DNA of 64,000 nucleotides from Aphrophora alni (GCA_963513935.1 OY740769.1:104511762-104575761), one strand, 5' to 3'; shown: positions 26,275 through 39,348, counted from the first letter of the stretch. A program made the numbers and translations. Notes: generated by a model not told the origin, from the letters alone.

Positions 26275-28685
26275 AGTTTAAGGTAGTAATTGTGTGGCTG
26301 GCCACTACAGTTACATAATTGTTAAAGCTGAAGTGCCATAAAGTTTCTAAAAACTCACAAAACTGAAACCTCATAAGGTTACATAATTCGTAAAGCCTAA
26401 GAAGATCCATAAAGTTTCTATAAACTAACATAGTTTTTAAAAACTCACAAAGCTGAAACTTTATAAGGTTACATAACTTGTAAAGCCAAAGATCCATAAG
26501 GTTACATAATCCTTAAAGCTGAAGACCCATAAAGTTTCTAAAAACTCACAAAGCTGAAACCTCATAAAGTTACATAACTCGTAAAGCCGAAGATCCATAA
26601 GATTACATAATCCTTAAAGCTGAAGACTCATAAAATTTCTAAAACTAAGATAGTTTCTAAAAACTCACAAGGTTACATAACTCGTAAAACCGAAGATCCA
26701 TAAAGTTCCGTAATTCTTAAAACTGAAGACCTATAAAGTTTCTAAAACTAACATAGTTTCTAAAAACTCATAAACCTGAAACCTCGTAAGGTTACATAAC
26801 TCGTAAAGCCAAAGATCCATAAGATTACATAATCCTTAAAGCTGAAGACCCATAAAGTTTCTAAAAACTCACAAAGCTGAAACCTCATAAGGTTACATAA
26901 CTCGTAAAGCCGAAGATCCATAAAGTTACATAATCCTTAAAGCTGAAGACCCATAAAGTTTCTAAAAACTCACAAACCTGAAACCTCGTAAGGTTACATA
27001 ACTCGTAAAGCCAAAGATTCATAATGTTACATAATCCTTAAAGCTGAAGACCCATAAAGTTTCTAAAAACTCACAAAGCTGAAACCTCATAAGGTTACAT
27101 AACTCGTAAAGCCAAAGATCGATAAGATTACATAATCCTTAAAGCTGAAGACCCATAAAGTTTCTAAAAACTCACAAACCTGAAACCTCGTAAGGTTACA
27201 TAACTCGTAAAGCCAAAGATCCATAAGATTACATAATCCTTAAAGCTGAAGACCCATAAAGTTTCTAAAAACTCACAAAGCTGAAACCTCATAAGGTTAC
27301 ATAACTCGTAAAGCCAAAGATCCATAAGATTACATAATCCTTAAAGCTGAAGACCCATAAAGTTTCTAAAATCTCACAAACCTGAAACCTCGTAAGGTTA
27401 CATAACTCGTAAAGCCAAAGATCCATAAGGTTACATAATCCTTAAAGCTGAAGACCCATAAAGTTTCTAAAAACTCACAAAGCTGAAACCTCATAAGGTT
27501 ACATAACTCGTAAAGCCGAAGATCCATAAAGTTACATAATCCTTAAAGCTGAAGACCCATAAAGTTTCTAAAAACTCACAAACCTGAAACCTCGTAAGGT
27601 TACATAACTCGTAAAGCCGAAGATCCATAAAGTTACATAATCCTAAAGCTGAAGACCCATAAAGTTTCTAAAAACTCACAAACCTGAAACCTCGTAAGGT
27701 TACATAACTCGTAAAGCCAAAGATCCATAAAGTTACATAATCCTTAAAGCTGAAGACCCATAAAGTTTCTAAAAACTCACAAAGCTGAAACCTCATAAGG
27801 TTACATAACTCGTAAAGCCAAAGATCCATAAGATTACATAATCCTTAAAGCTGAAGACCCATAAAGTTTCTAAAAACTCACAAACCTGAAACCTCGTAAG
27901 GTTACATAACTCGTAAAGCCAAAGATCCATAAAGTTACATAATCCTTAAAGCTGAAGACCCATAAAGTTTCTAAAAACTCACAAAGCTGAAACCTCATAA
28001 GGTTACATAACTCGTAAAGCCAAAGATCCATAAAGTTACATAATCCTTAAAGCTGAAGACCCATAAAGTTTCTAAAAACTCACAAACCTGAAACCTCGTA
28101 AGGTTACATAACTCGTAAAGCCAAAGATCCATAAGATTACATAATCCTTAAAGCTGAAGACCCATAAAGTTTCTAAAAATTCACAAAGCTGAAACCTCGT
28201 AAGGTTACATAACTCGTAAAGCCAAAGATCCATAAGATTACATAATCCTTAAAGCTGAAGACCCATAAAGTTTCTAAAAACTCACAAAGCTGAAACCTCA
28301 TAAGGTTACATAACTCGTAAAGCCGAAGATCCATAAAGTTACATAATCCTTAAAGCTGAAGACCCATAAAGTTTCTAAAAACTCACAAGGTTACATAACT
28401 CGTAAAGCAAAAGATCCATAAGGTTCCGTAATTCTTAAAACTGAAGACCCATAAAGTTTCTAAACTAACATAGTTTCTAAAAACTCATAAACCTGAAACC
28501 TCGTAAGGTTACATAACTCGTAAAGCCAAAGATCCATAAGATTACATAATCCTTAAAGCTGAAGACCCATAAAGTTTCTAAAAACTCACAAAGCTGAAAC
28601 CTCATAAGGTTACATAACTCGTAAAGCCGAAGATCCATAAGGTTACATAATTATTAAAGTTGAAGACTCATAAACTTACAAAGTT
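26275..28685. repeat. 101-bp tandem array built from 33-bp trimers
   Basis: About 23 units have a 101-bp period (GAAGACCC at 26844, 26945, 27046 and so on). Each unit divides into three related monomers of 33, 33 and 35 bases, beginning GGTTACATAACTCG, GGTTACATAATCC and AGTTTCTAAAAACTC and each ending in a form of CCATAA or CTCATAA. Units with ACAAAGCTGAAACCTCATAAGG alternate with ACAAACCTGAAACCTCGTAAGG over much of the array, giving a 202-bp dimer. Irregular, shorter units occur at 26640-26760 and 28380-28490. No coding potential. Confidence 0.96.
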
Positions 28686-29164
28686 CCATGGAATTGTTTT
28701 ATATTGCATGATCACATGACTCAGGAGCGTTTTAATATCTTATTTCCTGGAAGTTCTACAATAACGGAAAAGGTCATTTTTAATACAGTTTTATCATTTC
28801 TGTTGTTTCAAAATAATAAAGCTTTACTTGTTTCCTATAAAATAATATATATTGGGATATATTGAGAAGCCGTTACGTCACAAACTAACGACGTCAGGTA
28901 CGCCTGATATTTAAACAAATACCGTTGTATGATTCAATGCTCTCGTATGTAGAGACGGACACGTATGGATTTAGCAACGGCTAAATAGATAAACAAAGTA
29001 TTAAAACTTCATCCTGATAAAGCACATCGTGAATGTTGGTTGAGAACAGACGGTTGTGGAGCACAGAATATTTAGGTTAGTAAAGAATTTTAAATAATTA
29101 ATTAGGTTTAGGATATCTATCTGCTTTAGATTTCCCTGACCTAAACAAATTTTGTTTTAAAACG
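28686..29164. other. Non-coding stretch
   Basis: A somewhat GC-richer patch around 28870-29000 (CGTTACGTCACAAACTAACGACGTCAGG in two pieces) has no recognised content. Confidence 0.5.
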
Positions 29165-29345
29165 TATGTACATATACTTACTTCTTTTTCCGAAGCTCTA
29201 CAGACCATTGTGTCCCTTTTATTCTTCCTTCACTATTCGCTTTCATTTCTGTCTGTCTGTGACTCTTCTCCAGTTTTTTATTTCCATTTTCACATCGTGA
29301 ATTCAGCTGTTTCTTTTTTTTCTTCCGTTGAAGATGGAAAATCTC
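29165..29345 (-). pseudogene. Decayed C-terminus of a non-LTR reverse transcriptase
   Basis: Read on the - strand, the segment carries wording that corresponds block by block to the better preserved copy at 32976-33150: a diverged CTGGAGA, then GACAGACAGAAATGAA-like wording where that copy encodes GDRREWRR, then an ending near ACACAATGGTC where that copy has CACAATGATC. Many changes and stops are present. On its own it would not be recognisable. Confidence 0.5.
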
Positions 29346-29842
29346 ACATAAGACAAAATGAATCCGCTGCTCCTTATTATGTGAGGTTCTTACTCACTAA
29401 AAACTACACCCCTTCCTGTTAGTACTCTTATCGGGTAGGACAAAATTCAAAGGATGGTTTTCCATGTACATACACATACACCTGATAAGCTAAATGCCGA
29501 GAAAATAAATGTGAAAATAGCAGAGTGCCCGGGAGAAGATAGCGAGTCACGTAACGATCAGAAATAAAAACCTTCCACGTCTACAATTATAAAGAAATGG
29601 CTGTATCTTTACAAGTAATTGTCGTAGTTATTCGGGAATAATGTGTATTGTATTTGTAAAACCAATACTCCAATTTTCAAATCAAAATATTGAACATGCC
29701 TCTAAATATCGCGATAACGTCTAAAATTTGATATTTCATAAAAGAATGTCATTTTAATACAAATTATTCTAATTGTGCTCAAATTGCACTTTTTTTATGT
29801 ATTAATAATTTGGTAAATTTTTTTAAATTATACAAGTTTTAG

Positions 29843-29876
<34 letters not shown>

Positions 29877-31049
29877 ATGTTTAATTATATTTCCCGATGA
29901 AACAATTTCATAATGTGTTTTTATAAATATAATCAAATGTTGATGGAAGTACGAATTATTTTCGTTAAATTTTTGTTTATGTTTTGGGCTTAACCATGAT
30001 GGTTGTAATTAAGTATTTCATGATCGTTGTCAAAATTAAAAATGAAATTTCTCTAAATTAGCTCTTCGTTTGAGATTTTCGATAATTTTTGTGTAATAGA
30101 AAAGTCAATTACGGATACTATATTGTACTAAACAGCAATTAAAAGCAAAATATGATTCGAGAGTAATTTCTAACAAAAAAGAAGAAAATGCACTTTGATC
30201 ATTTAAAGACAACTACTCTTTAAAAGATTTAAATATGGCTGTATTAATAAATTTTGTTTTGCTTATGTAACCTAACACTGTTTTCATTCTCTACAAATAA
30301 TGTTATTACAACATTTTCCGTATCTATCGTTGTTTTTGAGTTATTTAATTTTTAACTAAGTCGCTTTCTGATTGGGAGAAAAATCAAATAAAAAAATAAA
30401 TAAAAAAAGTAAAGGTTAAAACCCCTCGGTTAAAATTTGTATTGTTGAGGAGGATTCTGAGGTGAAGCCATTTTTGTTAGTTTCGGGACTGTACTAAAGC
30501 TGAACACGATTAGATATCAGATAAGAATAACCAAGACACACGATCAGATTGACTCTGCATCGAAATATTCAATCGAATTTGTACAACCATATACATTTTA
30601 TAGATTTGAAAGTAAGACTTTTAATCAAATTTATCGTCCAAATTGTGACGTCAAATTAGGTTATTATAGATCCATTTAAAAAATAAATATGCCTAGAGCA
30701 TTATAACAATTGCGTTCTTGACAGAGGAAGTTTTGTGATATTATAAAAAATCTCAAGTGCAATTTGGACAAATATTTATCTTGATAAACCACATGCTTTA
30801 GATTTTAAAAACATTTAGTGTCTATCCCTCTTTTTGTGGTTAATTTTTATCGGAAACACAATTTCACTGTAATTTAGTCCATATATTCCTATGGTCATTG
30901 GCAAAAATTTGAAAATGATAAAAAGTAGTCCTTCATCCGAATTCAAATCGGAGTAGTTTAAAATGTTCTTTTGCCATTCATTTTTTATCCGTATACGTTC
31001 ATGTACCCTGTTATGTTACATTTATACGTTTTAATAATCTACTACTTTA
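29346..31049. other. AT-rich stretch with poly-A
   Basis: No gene is seen. A run of 28 A residues lies at 29848-29875 and could be a retroposon tail, but I cannot identify a body upstream of it. Confidence 0.55.
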
Positions 31050-31875
31050 ACTTATCCTTATAGCTTACAAATTATAACACATTCACTGTAACTTATCCTC
31101 ATAACTTACAAATTATAACACACTCACTATAACATATCCTCATAGCTTACAAATTATAACATATTCACTGTAACCTATCCTTATAACTTACAAATTATAA
31201 CACATTCGCTATAACTTATCCTCATAACTTACAAATTATAACACACTCACTATAACTTATCCTCATAACTTACAAATTATAACACACTCACTATAACATA
31301 TCCTAATAGCTTACAAATTATAACACATTCACTGTAACTTATCCTTATAACTTACAAATTATAACACATTCACTATAACTTATCCTCATAACTTACAAAT
31401 TATAACACACTCACTATAACATATCCTCATAGCTTACAAATTATAACACACTCACTATAACATATCCTCATAGCTTACAAATTTTAACACATTCACTGTA
31501 ACTTATCCTCTTAACTTACAAATTATAACACACTCACTATAACATATCCTCATAGCTTACAAATTATAACACATTCACTGTAACCTATCCTTATAACTTA
31601 CAAATTATAACACATTCACTATAACTTATCCTCATAACTTACAAATTATAACACACTCACTATAACATATCCTCATAGCTTACAAATTATAACACACTCA
31701 CTATAACATATCCTCATAGCTTACAAATTTTAACACATTCACTGTAACTTATCCTCTTAACTTACAAATTATAACACACTCACTATAACATATCCTCATA
31801 GCTTACAAATTATAACACACTCACTATAACATATCTTCATAGCTTACAAATTATAACGTATCCTTATAACTTAAA
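31050..31875. repeat. 41-bp tandem repeat array
   Basis: About twenty units have a 41-bp period; CTTACAAATTATAACAC starts at 31064 and again at 31105. Variants at CTCATAACTT/CTCATAGCTT/CTTATAACTT and ACACTCACTATAAC/ACATTCACTGTAAC are ordered, so that blocks of several units recur (compare about 31340-31530 with about 31580-31770). This points to higher-order duplication. Confidence 0.95.
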
Positions 31876-32317
31876 AAATCATAACACACACGCACTGTAT
31901 CGTATCGTTGTAACACACAAAAAGTCAAGTAATATCAACTTGGTTTTTCACTCTGGTTCAATCCACTTTTCCTTAATTATTTTCCACATATGGATATATT
32001 CTAGTTTTTAATATCTACTTTTCATTCCACAAGACGCAACAAAGCTATTTTTTTCAACTTTACCTACAATATATAATTATTTAAGAATAATTATATCCTC
32101 CTACAAGAATACCGTCTGATGTTTACACATTATGAGTATTGTTAAAACTCAAAGTATCAAACCGTTTAGGTTCTCTGCACCAATAGCGGTATTGGAATCA
32201 CATTAACTAAATTTGGCTTAGCTAAAATAGGCATTAAAATCTACATAAACACAATTCATCAACTAACGTTAAATATATTACATTATTGCAATTCTCTAGT
32301 AGTTCCAACCCTAAACC
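31876..32317. other. Non-coding stretch
   Basis: Nothing identified between the 41-bp array and the retroelement remnant. Confidence 0.55.
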
Positions 32318-32660
32318 AGGTAAAATTGAGTTAGGTGCCTGGTCGAGGCCAATTGGCCCAGAACCAACTTGCGGAATAAGCAAAACTGTCCTGAGAAAAT
32401 GAATTAAATTAGAAATCCTTAACCGTTGGAGAGAGGCCTCAAGGGAAAAACTCTCCAAGTATATAAATTCATCAAGTAGATGCAACCAAAGAAAAGTTTT
32501 AAAACATTTAAATAAACGGGGTTTAACACACAGTAACTTGAAATACAGAATGTGTTCATCACACGGAACAGCAGAACCAGTACTTATAAAGTGCGAAGGA
32601 GATTGATCTTCGACCCGACCGCAGCTCGAATAGAAGTTGGTAACCAAGTGGAACAGGCTC
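32318..32660 (+). pseudogene. C-terminal remnant of a non-LTR retrotransposon RNase H region
   Basis: From 32334 the + strand reads GAWSRPIGPEPTCGISK, then TVLRK, a TGA stop at 32400-32402 where Trp would fit, then IKLEILNRWREASREK and a tail ending CSSHGTAEPVLIKCEGD followed by another stop. The GPEP-x-CGISK block, the downstream RW and the terminal His/Cys-containing stretch are the pattern at the end of the RNase H domain in jockey/I/R1-type LINE pol proteins. The frame otherwise stays open, so decay is moderate. The 137-codon frame on the opposite strand (32647 to 32234) is a shadow of this. The upstream part of the element is missing. Confidence 0.6.
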
Positions 32661-32975
32661 TGAGAATCACGAAGGACATGAAACTAAAATAGGATAAAAT
32701 AGGATTAAAGGAATGCACTAAAGTTTTTAAGCTAAGGTTTCAGGGGTGTAAACTCCACGTTCAGCATTTATGTGTAAAAAAAAATAATCAGAAAGTAATA
32801 TGTAATATTCCATTAGATAGATAAAATATTATTACTTAAATCCTTATTTATTGCGTAATTAATTGGTCATACGTAAGAGATGTGTACAACATTTAAAGAT
32901 TTTCAGTGTCATTATGGGGCTTTACATATGGGTAGACTACATATTAAGTTACAAACATTACGTATTTCTGAAACC

Positions 32976-33745
32976 CTAAAGATCATTGTGGCTTTTAGCT
33001 TCCTCCGCTATTCGCCTCCACTCTCTTCTGTCTCCGCGTGTCCTCTCCAGTTCCTTATCTCCATACACATCCTGAATCCAGCGCCTCCTAGTTCTCCCTC
33101 TGTTTCTTGTACCCCTCATCTCTTATCCAATCATTATTTAACGACACCTTCTACTCATATAACCCAACCAACAAATTCTTCTTGCGTCTATTCTTCTGTG
33201 GGTGCGTATACAGGTGATATAGATATATTTCTAAACTTCTCCCTCAATGTGACCCTAGACATTCTTTTATTCACAAAGAACACAGTCGAGCATACTTTTT
33301 CTTGCTGCCCAACTCAGTGCGAATACAGTTCCACATTGATCTCTCCTCTATTCAGTAAACTATCCTTCTTATCAATCCTTCCATTTCCTATCCGTCTTAT
33401 CTCTTGCACCGCCACAAACCAATATTTTACTTCTTCAGTTTGCACCTATCTTCATAATTTTTCCTGACTGCAGCATAGTTCGTACATTCCATGTTGGTAA
33501 CTTTAAAAGTTTTCTTTTTCGTTTTCTTGCCCGTCGTATTCTGCGTCTATTTCCATTTGCCCCATCCAAATTCCGAAGCCTTGGTGTCGGTTTCTTTTTC
33601 AAAGTGGAGCACCTAGCACCAAGCCTAACTTCCGACCCGGAAGACCAGGGGCACTTCTATTAGGGTTACTTTACCTTAGAGGATTCAGTTTAAGCGCTGG
33701 ATACTCGCCTTCACCCATCCCCTGGTAGGATTTTCTGGTCCCATA
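32976..33745 (-). pseudogene. Internally deleted APE-type (RTE-like) non-LTR retrotransposon
   Basis: Transcribed right to left. Near 33494-33449 the - strand encodes TWNVRTMLQSGKIMK, the start of an apurinic-endonuclease-like domain, preceded by Lys/Arg-rich leader coding wording. At 33217-33191 it encodes SPVYAPTEE, another endonuclease block. Immediately after, at about 33185, comes RICWLGYMSRR, then MRGTRNRGRTRRRWIQDVYGD and GDRREWRRIAEEAK, ending in a stop at 32976-32978: the C-terminal tail of the reverse transcriptase. The rest of the endonuclease and the whole reverse-transcriptase core are missing between about 33191 and 33185, so a precise deletion joined the two ends. Several stops and frame changes show it is dead. 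The 195-codon frame on the + strand is a shadow. Confidence 0.75.
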
Positions 33746-36135
33746 AGCGGATAAAAACATCAAATAGACCATTTTGAGTTTTTTTTTAATTCATCAACAC
33801 CAATTTTAACAATTTAAAACGCTAAAACCCCTACCACTATTTAAACCCGTCAAAGCGAGTTAATAAAAACGTGTTAAAATACACGATCTTATCCTTTTAC
33901 CTATTCAAAATTGAAAGGATATAAATGTTTTCAATATCGTTTAAATATATCTTAACTAAGATTACTGAAAGTGGAGATCCGTCTTTTTGTGTATAAAATC
34001 CTTTATTGAATTGGAAATAATTTTGTGTAGGATAATTTCAAATTAGATAATTTTATCAAGTTTTTGGGAATGACATACATGCTGGTACAAATATGGTGTT
34101 TACCATATTTTACCATATTTCGTTTATGCCCATACGAAATATGGGAGCCCTCGTAATTAATGTTGATGCTTTAGGATTAGTCATTTTCAATCGTTTTATT
34201 TCTTTATCACTAAATAGATTTAAACTGTTATTAATTAATTTATTGATAATTTCGTGGTACTTTATGATTGGGTCTTTGTTGCTTCTTGTTATATTATTAC
34301 AGTGCTGTTCTTCAATTTAGTTTTTAATGTAGAGGTTGTGACACGATGACAACTTCTTATAAAACAATGTTTCATAATAAACTTTTTTAATTTAAGGTAG
34401 TTTCCAAAAGAACGAAGCTCTAAACTTCGAACTGGTTTAAATATTTTGATGAAATTTGTGTTAAAAAATAGACTCCACGGGCCCAAAGAAAACATTATGG
34501 TCGCTATCTCAAAAAAAAAGAGAAGAAGAAGAAATCTCTTAAAAAGAAGAAATGAATATAAAGTTCACAATCCCAAAATCGGCGAACAATTTCCATCGAT
34601 TTTTCGTAAAATGTGAAAATGTAAACTCAAGTAAACCCGAAATGACCCCCTGACCTTCTTCGGGCTTACTTAAATAGTGTAATTTCTATTTAGTTACGAT
34701 TGGACACATCACTTAGCATATTTGACCTAAATTTAATCATAATTTCGAGAATTTCTAAGTTTTACGAAAGCACCTATCTTTTTCGAAACCATCTTTTACG
34801 AAACGAGTTTTTGGGGAAATAGTGACCTATACGTTTTGTTTCGTACCATAATGTGTACATTTTATCAAAACTTAACCATTAAAACAGATTTTGAGAATCA
34901 GAAATGTTGAATTTTCGTCTTGTAACAGTTACCCCCTAAGTTTGAGTTTGTATAAACGCCCAAGATTCGACCAAAATATAATTACAAATCAAAATCGGTC
35001 CACGTGTTTATTTCCTCTTTTTAACGATAATTCCCGAATCTACATTTTAAGTTAATATTTTATCAAAATCTTTAGACCATTCACAAGTAAGTTATGATTT
35101 TATTGGACTCTCTTCTTAAATTCGAGCTGGATCGATATTTGATTTTGAGGAAGTCGTGCAATATTTTTTTTTTACCATTTGTTTATAAAACTATGCCTAA
35201 TTATCAAATATTTATGTTTACAAAAATATTTTATAAATTTCTAAAGTAACACTATCCAACCTTGGCTTACATGCCCATTTCTGATGACTGGATTCTTACG
35301 ATTTAGAACTCCAACTTAGCAATCTATTTACATTGTTCCATTGTTAAAGTAATAATTGTCAAGTGCGTAGACTTGCACTTGTGTTATCGTACGTTTCTAT
35401 TCTCGACCTAAAAAACCCACTTGCCGATCGGCTGACTCACCGAAACAATAACTGTATTGGCAAATTTGTAACAGAAATTCTAGCTATTGCAATCTCGGAA
35501 ACGCCGACACCTTAGGCCATGAGCATAATAAATGGTCGCAATTGTTTGGTCTAATGATGGGTTGGTTTTACAAACCATTAGACAAGTTCGTTAACTAACT
35601 TAAACGATTGAGTACACACACTACCGTCCGTTATACAAGACTTCTCTTCAACAACTTTAAAATCGGAATCCTATATTGTCAAAATGTGTTTTTTTCCGAT
35701 AAAAAAAAATTAAATAATTTTTTTTTTAAATTTCATTTCCAGGACTACAACTAAGTACAGACTTATCTAGTAGTTATAACTTAAATAAGATGTCACGGTG
35801 TTTCAGAAGTTCATTCCATTGAATGTCTCTGATATTATCATCTATATCATCTTAACCAACACTACACCAAGTCAAGGGGTTTAGTTCTACACAGTCTTCG
35901 TACTATATTCCTATGCGCTATCATCTGCTGCACACTAGCATTAGTATGTTTTTGGAGTCTTTTTTGTGCTTCTCTGCCACAGCTTTGATTTCTTCAACAA
36001 TCGTATTCACTTTAAGATCTCTGTGAATATATTCATTGCGAATATATTCATCTTTGTATATTAAATAATATAAGAAATTTATGATTAAAAACGAATTTGT
36101 AAAATATAAATTTTAAACATAATCTCAAATTATGG
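33746..36135. other. Non-coding stretch
   Basis: No exon or named repeat. It includes a perfect 10-bp hairpin, CCATATTTCG with its complement, at about 34113-34142. Confidence 0.55.
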
Positions 36136-36373
36136 AGGAGGGGAATCAGAAATAATAGTTCTAGTAATGCGAATTTTAAGAAACTTGGTTTTATTATTTT
36201 TGAATACGGTTGATAAGATAGTCGATAGTAGTAGGTAAATCGCTATTTATCGCTAATTGCGAAACTCTTTTGATATTTTACGACTATTTTATCAACCGTA
36301 TTTTAAAATAATAAAACCCAGTTTACATGTTAAAATTTGCATTACTAGAACTATTATTTATAAACTCCCTTAC
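36136..36373. mobile_element. Fold-back/MITE-like element
   Basis: The left arm (about 36136-36226) and right arm (about 36285-36373) are imperfect inverted repeats. They share AATAATAGTTCTAGTAATGC, a TTTTATTATTTT-type block and ATACGGTTGATAA. The loop is about 58 bases. The most terminal bases are more diverged, so the exact ends and any target duplication are unclear. No coding sequence. Confidence 0.7.
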
Positions 36374-38261
36374 TGTCTTATCTTAAGGTTGTAGAACAGT
36401 TTTCAATATCTACAATACTTCACATTAAACTGCTCGTAATGTGTAAAATTAAATTATAAAAACTGCAAATATGCATTCCCTGCTTTATATATTTTTAAAT
36501 GGTCAAAATTTTAAAATCGGGTATTTTTGTTATAATTCCGCAAATATTGAGAAGCTACGAACAAATGAATTTTCAAAAACCATGAAATACAACACATAAA
36601 AAAGTCAACATGGTCGAATCTAAAAGTTTCATGAGCTTAGTTTGAAAAACGCATTCGATAATTGTAGGCGCGGCCATATGCTTATCATTAGGTACTAAAA
36701 GATTCTCGGATTTCAATAGGTAGGCGTAACAAATGAACGGATTTGCGTAAATCAAGAAGAAAACGGCAGGATGCAGTAAAGGTTTTGTTTTACGTAGTGA
36801 CATTTCAAAACGCTTTTTATAGTATTTTTTATAACCTGCAAATTGGATTTATATTTGAAGTGAAATTTTTTTTTTGCGTAACACATGTATACGAGCTACC
36901 AATAGCTGCATGCGATTGTAGGCGTCGGCAGCCCACCGGCTGGTCTGTTGACACAATTCTGAAACTCCTATACCCGCTCATTTTACACCTGTAACCTTTA
37001 TCATTTTATAGATACAGTGTGTACTTAACTTGATTCTCTATAATTATTATTAGTTTTAAGACAAGGACCTATAACTATATTTTCAGCACCTATATAAATA
37101 GTTTATTGAATATAAATACAAAAATAAACCATTGCGTAAAAAACTAACATTACCAATAAAAAGTACATACTTTTACGAAGTTTATTTTATTTACAATTCT
37201 TTACATTTTTCAGCAGTATGAAGCCGAAAATTTAAAAAAGGACAAAAAAATAAATTGTTGTATACCAATAATACAATAAAAATAGCATGTTTGAGGAGTA
37301 AACTTTCTTGAAATAATAATGCTTAAAACTAAAAATTTTTTAAAATTCAAAGTATGTAAAGCGAGAAGCAATTAATTTCAATTTTAAAATGATAAAATAT
37401 TCAATAAAATATATCGGCGAATAAGTAATTTCTTTTTTATTTATACGAATTGATCATTTTTCACGGAGTTGTGCTTAATTTCATTTCCTTTGTTTAATTA
37501 AATTAACCTTTCTTTAATAATTATTAAAGAATCATTTAGATCCGAGCGCCGTAGACATGTTGGCGAAAATCTACGCTATACAATAGCGTTTTCCTGGAAA
37601 ACACTTAAAATATTTTAAAGACAACATTTTCAGTGCAGAATATCATGGTGTGTCATAATTATTAATATATTTACGGATTAGATTTTTTAAACACAGTATT
37701 TTAAACTTTAATTCTGTCGATAAACAAAAGCAGCCAATGTACACACGTATACACCAAACAAATAGATTTAAGGTGACTCAACATCTCTGATGACTGTACT
37801 TTTGTATTTGATTTTGACGACGTCTTCTTATTTTACGTAGGAATCAAACAAAATTAGAAACGTTTCAGTGCATCAAACTTGTATATTGTGGAATGACATT
37901 GCTAAGTCCATTGTATTACACCGTTGTCGCTTGTTACAACATTCTGTTATTCTATTGAAACATCAATCCACAACCGAAGGAAAACAAATTTCTAAAAAAA
38001 AAAAAACAACGTTTCAATGACTTCAGTATGTCATTGTTACAAATCATTTCGATATTGTTGATGTACTTAGTAACATAATTAAATCAAAATATTTTTTTCA
38101 TTACATTTTCTTTGACAGTTTGTAACTAAGTGATTTATATATAAAACCACGTAACAAAATTTTAAAATCTTTAAACGTTTTACACATCTCTTACATGTTA
38201 CACACAAATTGTCGGCTATTTAAAATGCATAGTTTAAGTACACATAAAAACTGTTCATATA
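36374..38261. other. Non-coding stretch (5' of the transporter exon)
   Basis: No coding exon. Upstream untranslated exon(s) of the gene at 39202 could lie here, but I cannot place one. A perfect 22-bp palindrome, TTCTTTAATAATTATTAAAGAA, is at about 37511-37532. Confidence 0.5.
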
Positions 38262-38384
38262 TAGTATATTTCATCACTAGAACAAAAAGTGAAGCTTTTC
38301 TATGCAAGCTCAAGTATAACAGCCGAGGCCGGAAAATGAGCGAAGATCGAGAAAGCTTCTTTTGGTCCTAGTGATGAACAATAT
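38262..38384. repeat. Short hairpin element
   Basis: ATCACTAGAACAAAAAGTGAAGC-type wording on the left faces CTTCTTTTGGTCCTAGTGAT on the right. The central part holds GAGCGAAGATCGAGAAAGC. It resembles the hairpin at 39349-39393 in having GAGCGAA...TCGA within the fold, so the two may belong to one hairpin family. A further 25-nt near-palindrome (ATTTTTAGGTCCTAGGACT and its continuation) is at 38657-38681. Confidence 0.55.
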
Positions 38385-39193
38385 TTTTCGTTATACTGCA
38401 AACAATATAAGAAAACAATTTCTCAAAAATTAAAATGTTATAACCTATTTACCTTCAAAAGTTGCATAAATTGCACAAGTTTGCAGCTATTACAGCCGTT
38501 TAGTTTTGTTAGTGGTACCCTAACTATAACGATGGTAACAGCTATTTTAACGGTTATTTACAATCGAGAGTATCGGTAGTTTGTATAGATTTATTACAGG
38601 CGTTCAATTAATTCGTATAAGCGAAGTAACAGCTGATGACCTCGACCTCAGCTGATATTTTTAGGTCCTAGGACTAAAAATAACAACTTTAACATCTCAA
38701 TGCATGTATTGAAAACAGCTGTTTTTGAAGCAGTACGACGAAAAAATGTTTATTGTGGAGAGTTGTATATTTTATTTGACAAGAATTCAGTTTAATAAAA
38801 ACTTTTTCATTTTATACTTGTGCAGGGGGGGAATTTTGAGGTTCAGGAAGCGAAGTTATAATCAAGAATATATTTAAAACGACAAATACTTATTATGTAT
38901 TGTTAAAAATTGGAATGTACAAACAGTATGTTTTCTACATTTCATTGAAAACTCGAGTAGTTTACATAACGATATCTTTAACACTTATATCCCCCTCACT
39001 TATAACTCAAGCAATAGGCTACATATTCACCATTCGATTAACTTAAACATTTCTCTTCGATATATCCTAATAAATAAATTGTTATGAAAATAATGTTATA
39101 AATATTGAAATATGTAAAACAATACTGAAATTCTTGTTTTAAATCAAAATCAACAAATTTTTCAATCTAAATAATTTGTTTTTTTTTTAACAG

Positions 39194-39275
39194 AACTCAA
39201 AATGGACAACAACGGCGCTACAATAGATAAGAAACCTTCCGTGGTCAACTTGGAGCCGTTCAACATGTCTTCCAC
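39194..39275 (+). CDS. First coding exon of a probable SLC36-type amino-acid transporter
   Basis: The exon is defined by a polypyrimidine tract and TTTTAACAG acceptor ending at 39193 and a CAC|GTAAGT donor at 39276. It holds 8 bases of 5' UTR and then ATG at 39202 in a good context (A at -3, G at +4), so at least one untranslated exon lies upstream. It encodes 24 residues beginning MDNNGATIDKKPSVVNLEP and ends two bases into a codon; the next exon (45867) begins with exactly one base and continues in frame. This leader is hydrophilic, as expected for the cytosolic N-terminus of this transporter family. Function is inferred from the following exon; the leader itself is not diagnostic. Confidence 0.75.
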
Positions 39276-39348
39276 GTAAGTTTCAGTGTTTATAATTTGT
39301 TCTACCTATTTATTACTAGAAAACTTTTCCAGGCTAATGAGGACGGAA

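Noticed and set aside
29848..29875. Poly-A tail of a SINE or processed gene
   Set aside because: No retroposon body or target duplication could be found upstream.
32234..32647. 137-codon - frame
   Set aside because: Shadow of the RNase H remnant on the + strand.
32880..33467. 195-codon + frame
   Set aside because: The opposite strand carries recognisable endonuclease and reverse-transcriptase motifs; the + frame is their shadow.
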